Made by a program: the position numbers and the translations under genes. From RBG-16-57-9 sp964462185 (GTDB lineage Archaea; Thermoproteota; Bathyarchaeia; TCS64), in assembly GCA_964462185.1 (NCBI GenBank), contig CAYWWV010000014.1, positions 1 to 32,022 of the forward strand: 32,022 nucleotides of DNA, read 5' to 3'. Below, one piece after another: positions 29,556-32,022 of this stretch. The notes under the pieces are model-generated. The model worked only from the letters and a program-made list of their open reading frames with translations, made no database searches and had not been told where the DNA came from. Every line of letters begins with the position of its first letter. Position 1 is the stretch's first letter.

Positions 29556-30098
29556 ATGGAGTCAGATACACAGAGACAACTCACCCCAACCTCCAAGAGA
29601 ATCGCGTTGATGAGCGTGTTCACCGCCCTCGTCTACATTACCACCTCCATCTCCATTCCCATGCCGTCACCCCTCGGCGTCTGGCACATGGGCAATCTCG
29701 TAGGCTTCCTCGCCGCCATACTCTGCGGCCCCAACATAGGTGCCTTCGTCTGCGGCGTCGGCGCCGGCCTCTTCGACCTCTGGAACCCCCTCTGGGGAAG
29801 CAAGTTCATCATCTACTTCCCTGGGACCCTCCTCATCAGGGGCAGCATGGGCTACCTCATAGGCAGGATAGCCTACGGCAGGGAGGACTACGTCAAGTAC
29901 TCGGTGGCCGCCGTCCTCTTTGGTCACGTCTGGAAGAACGTGGGCTACTTCCTATACGACTACATGCTCTACGGCGCAGCCGCGTTCCTAGACCTCACTA
30001 CCCTCTCTGTCAAAAGTGTATTCGAGATCATACTCACCCTCGCGGCGTTGGAGGCGGTAAGGAGGAAAATGGGTGTAACTTACCTCATAGAGGAATAG
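29556..30098 (+). CDS. ECF-type transporter substrate-specific (S) component
   Basis: 180 residues, with about six membrane segments in the order expected for energy-coupling-factor S components. It has an early TALVYITTSISIPMPSPLGVWHMGNLVGFLAAIL stretch, a GxxVCGVGAGLFDLW segment and short cytoplasmic ends. S components bind vitamins or their precursors (thiamin, riboflavin, folate, hydroxymethylpyrimidine) and need an EcfA/EcfT module, which is not in this window and may be encoded elsewhere. The gene is in front of an amidohydrolase gene by two nucleotides, so the imported compound may be the substrate of that enzyme. A TATA-like box is about 26 nt upstream. Confidence 0.85.
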   Translation: MESDTQRQLTPTSKRIALMSVFTALVYITTSISIPMPSPLGVWHMGNLVGFLAAILCGPNIGAFVCGVGAGLFDLWNPLWGSKFIIYFPGTLLIRGSMGYLIGRIAYGREDYVKYSVAAVLFGHVWKNVGYFLYDYMLYGAAAFLDLTTLSVKSVFEIILTLAALEAVRRKMGVTYLIEE

Positions 30099-30100
30099 AG

Positions 30101-30814
30101 ATGAAGGTAATAGACGCACACACCCACCTAGGCGAGTTCCCCGTCTTCGGCGAGTCTATAGACCTAAAAGGGCTCCTCGCCCTCATGGACGAGTATGACA
30201 TAGAGAAGGCGGTCGTGTCCGCCCTCCCCAACTCCCTCACCCGTGAAGCCATCGAGAAACACCCTGAAAGGTTCTTAGGGCTCGTTAGGGTGAACCCTCA
30301 CGAGGCCGACGCGGCCGCCCAGGCAGAGGAAGCCATATCGAACCAAGGCTTCAAGGGGGTGAAGCTCAACCCCTTGTTCAACAACTTCCTGCCCGACAGC
30401 CCCGTCGTCGACCCTATCATGGAGGTGGCTGCTAGGCACAGGGTGCCGGTGCTCATACACTGTGGTCACCCGCCGTGGAGCCTCCCGTGGAGCTTCGAGC
30501 GGCTGGCGGACCGCTACCCCGATGTTACTATAGTGATGGCTCACATGGGCCACGGCCACATAGTCTATATAAACGGAGCCTTGGATGTCGCTGAGGACCA
30601 TCCTAATATAGCGGTGGACACAGCGGGGATGACTATGCATGCTAAGATCAGGGAGGCGGTGACGCGCCTTGGCGACCATCGCGTCATGTATGGTAGCGAC
30701 ACCCCTCTGGGGCACCCCGCCTGGGAGATACCGAAGGTGCTGGTCTCGGGCCTCGACGAGGAGCAGCTCAGAAAGGTGCTGTACGAGAACGCCAAGGCCA
30801 TATATGGCATGTGA
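30101..30814 (+). CDS. Amidohydrolase-family (amidohydrolase 2 type) metal-dependent hydrolase
   Basis: 237 residues. The start MKVIDAHTHLGEF holds the metal-binding HxH; GFKGVKLNP, the VLIHCGHPPWS segment, VMAHMGHGH and the closing MYGSDTPLGHP (Asp ligand) follow in the usual order. Members hydrolyse or decarboxylate small cyclic or amide substrates. It begins 2 nt after the ECF S-component gene, so uptake and breakdown of one compound are probably linked. Near the end the base usage is more mixed in the third position than upstream genes. Intact, but the substrate is unknown. Confidence 0.9.
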   Translation: MKVIDAHTHLGEFPVFGESIDLKGLLALMDEYDIEKAVVSALPNSLTREAIEKHPERFLGLVRVNPHEADAAAQAEEAISNQGFKGVKLNPLFNNFLPDSPVVDPIMEVAARHRVPVLIHCGHPPWSLPWSFERLADRYPDVTIVMAHMGHGHIVYINGALDVAEDHPNIAVDTAGMTMHAKIREAVTRLGDHRVMYGSDTPLGHPAWEIPKVLVSGLDEEQLRKVLYENAKAIYGM

Positions 30815-30897
30815 GAAGACATTCAACCGGAGTCAGCTGCAAAGCAGCCCCTAGAGAAACCTGATATCCTCGTCTCCCCTGTCATAATGGATTCGCG

Positions 30898-31047
30898 TTG
30901 AAGCGACGCTTCGTCAACCCTTTCGAGGAGCAAGGTAGATGGTACAAGGGCAACGTCCACGCCCACACCATCATGTTCGACGGCGTGGGGACTTCTGAGA
31001 CCTTCGTTTCGATATTCATCTCTGTAAATTTAAATCCTCTAGGGTGA
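30898..31047 (+). pseudogene. 5' fragment of a PHP-domain phosphoesterase gene
   Basis: Starting at TTG 30898 the frame reads KRRFVNPFEEQGRWYKGN followed by VHAHTIMFDGVG. This matches the start of PHP-domain proteins, where KGNxHxHTxxSDG gives the first metal ligands. Only about 36 family-like residues remain; the frame then enters the 55-bp repeated block at 31004 and stops at 31047. The gene was evidently cut at or near the block by recombination. It cannot be functional. Confidence 0.65.
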
Positions 31048-31058
31048 TCCAAGAAGAT
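31004..31058. repeat. 55-bp repeated promoter block, copy B
   Basis: Second copy, 2133 bp right of copy A, 48/55 identical, same orientation. Its AAATTTAAA is at 31026-31034. Rightwards this would start a transcript near 31056-31060, just ahead of the leader ORF at 31063 and the secreted protein gene at 31098. Leftwards it points into the PHP fragment. Confidence 0.85.
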
Positions 31059-31062
31059 TTTT

Positions 31063-31101
31063 ATGCCTTTCCCAACAATTGGGGTTTGGAGATCCTTATG
31101 A
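31063..31101 (+). CDS. Possible 12-residue leader peptide coupled to the secreted protein gene
   Basis: ATG 31063 opens MPFPTIGVWRSL and its TGA overlaps the next ATG (ATGA, 31098-31101). It lies just after the transcript start predicted from the promoter block. A GGAGAT inside it (31088-31093) can serve as ribosome binding site for the downstream gene. Confidence 0.3.
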   Translation: MPFPTIGVWRSL

Positions 31102-32022
31102 AGAAAAGAATTTTCGCATTACTGGTGCTTTCAACCATGCTTGCGAGCCTCTGCGTCTCTGCGGGGGCTGCGGGTGACACTAGTGGAAAGGTGGTGGTCC
31201 ACCTCAAGGGGGCCCTTGAGGCCGATGACAACTTGAAGGCCGCCATGGAGGACTACTCCTATGTGGAGTGGGCCGTGGTGGTGGAGGAGTTGACTGCCTC
31301 GGACTTGGAGGGCGCCGATATGTTGATCATGATTCAGGCGGATCCTGCTGTGGAGTATACTGAGGCCGAGTTGGATGCGGTGGTTGACTGGTTTGGTTCG
31401 GGGAACAAGCTTCTCTGGGTTGCTTCCGACAGCGACTATCCTGACGGGCAGGAGTTGAGGCCTCCCGACGCCAACGCGGTTTTGGAGGCCGTGGGGAGTA
31501 AGCTCAGGGGTGAGCACGGGGAGGTCCAGGACCCCCTGGTGAACTTCGATGCTGCGTACAGGGTTAAGGGTGTTTCCGATTACTGTTCTGAGGAGTACCG
31601 GTTCCTGGTGGCGGGTGTGAAGTATGCCCAGTTCCACGGGTGCGGCGTCGTCGTCGGGTATGTGGACGGGAACTACTATGCTTTGGAGGACACCGACATC
31701 GAGGGCGTCCACGTGATCATGACTAGTAGTCCCAGCGGGGTCATCTCTGATGAGTCTCCTCCTCCCCCTGAGGTGCATGAGCCTGGGGAGCAGGGCACCT
31801 TCGCCTTGATGGTTTTGGAGGAGATGGGCAACGGCAACTATGTCTTGGTGACCAGTGACGCTCCCTTCAGCCACTACTCGCCCATGTATAAGCCTGAGTT
31901 GCAGAAGCCTAGCAGGTATAACCTTACTTCGGGGAACCCGCAGCAGGGGGATGTGCTCTTCGGCAACATACTGGAGTTTGCCATCCGGAACGCTATGGGT
32001 GCCACCGTGGAGGCCTTGGAGG
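31098..32022 (+). CDS. Secreted protein with glutamine-amidotransferase-like (DUF4350-type) domain, 3' end outside window
   Basis: 308 codons are present and no stop is reached. Residues 1-25 (MKKRIFALLVLSTMLASLCVSAGAA) are a signal peptide. Residues 30-130 have a ThuA/GATase-like alternating pattern: KVVVHLKGALEADDNL, ADMLIMIQADPAVEYTEAELDAVVDWFGSGNKLLWVASDSDY. This resembles the DUF4350 / GldG-type domain that often precedes or forms part of secreted transport proteins. A Pro-rich patch (ESPPPPEV) lies at about 220. The role is unknown; it may be an extracellular binding or sensor protein. The ATG lies 5 nt after GGAGAT and overlaps a short upstream ORF. Confidence 0.7.
   Translation, partial: MKKRIFALLVLSTMLASLCVSAGAAGDTSGKVVVHLKGALEADDNLKAAMEDYSYVEWAVVVEELTASDLEGADMLIMIQADPAVEYTEAELDAVVDWFGSGNKLLWVASDSDYPDGQELRPPDANAVLEAVGSKLRGEHGEVQDPLVNFDAAYRVKGVSDYCSEEYRFLVAGVKYAQFHGCGVVVGYVDGNYYALEDTDIEGVHVIMTSSPSGVISDESPPPPEVHEPGEQGTFALMVLEEMGNGNYVLVTSDAPFSHYSPMYKPELQKPSRYNLTSGNPQQGDVLFGNILEFAIRNAMGATVEALE

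Noticed and set aside
1..32022. CRISPR arrays, rRNA genes, transposases or integrases
   Set aside because: I saw no regularly spaced repeats, no rRNA-like sequence and no recognisable transposase or recombinase protein in the readable sequence.

Overview
This is a high-GC archaeal scaffold, most likely from a thermophile. Many first-in-operon genes have an AT-rich TATA-like box centred about 25-27 nt before the start codon, which is the spacing of leaderless archaeal mRNAs. Internal operon genes instead carry GGAGG/GGTG-type ribosome binding sites. TTG and GTG starts are frequent. The gene content agrees: an AN1-finger site-2 protease, an archaeal-type PRPP synthetase, RNase Z, PrsW, and an IscS that lacks the PLP lysine as in Archaeoglobus. 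The lineage cannot be fixed by eye; a TACK-type archaeon is a guess. A run of exactly 100 Ns (18999-19098) shows that this is a scaffolded assembly, so contiguity across it is not proven.

Layout. 1-2705: 3' part of tRNA-Pro(GGG), then sulfur-transfer and Fe-S genes (TusA-like, IscS, IscU) and a PAP2-like membrane protein. 2702-7389: flavodiiron protein divergent from a membrane-anchored rhodanese-like protein whose catalytic Cys is Ser, a TIM-barrel isomerase/endonuclease-like protein, and a leftward operon prs - small unknown protein - RNase Z. 7431-14303: M50 protease, HAD phosphatase-like protein plus MFS transporter, a leftward set PrsW - small membrane protein - E1 alpha - E1 beta, and a YgbA-type nitrosative-stress protein.

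14406-18987: a virus-derived module. One overlapping leftward operon encodes portal, prohead protease/scaffold, capsid-cement-like protein and HK97-type major capsid protein. At its head sit three small DNA-binding proteins (two ribbon-helix-helix, one winged helix), short leader ORFs and repeated operator-like motifs. No terminase, tail or integrase gene is visible, but the N gap lies exactly at the early-gene side.

19142-22063: a rightward group of Nudix hydrolase, DUF6899-like protein, a fusion of a degenerate P-loop kinase-like domain with a nucleoside-2-deoxyribosyltransferase-like domain, and a Fic-like protein whose catalytic motif has been lost. This group and its shared promoter motif with the viral side are the best candidates for something undescribed. 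22060-28860: a leftward operon for a FbpABC/Pot-like ABC importer followed by a secreted, C-terminally anchored metallophosphoesterase.

28871-32022: a rearranged segment. A 55-bp promoter block occurs twice as a direct repeat (28871-28925 and 31004-31058). Next to the copies are gene relics: a 5'-truncated and internally deleted M14 carboxypeptidase and a truncated PHP-domain gene. Between them are an intact ECF S-component and amidohydrolase operon, and after the second copy starts a secreted protein that runs off the window.
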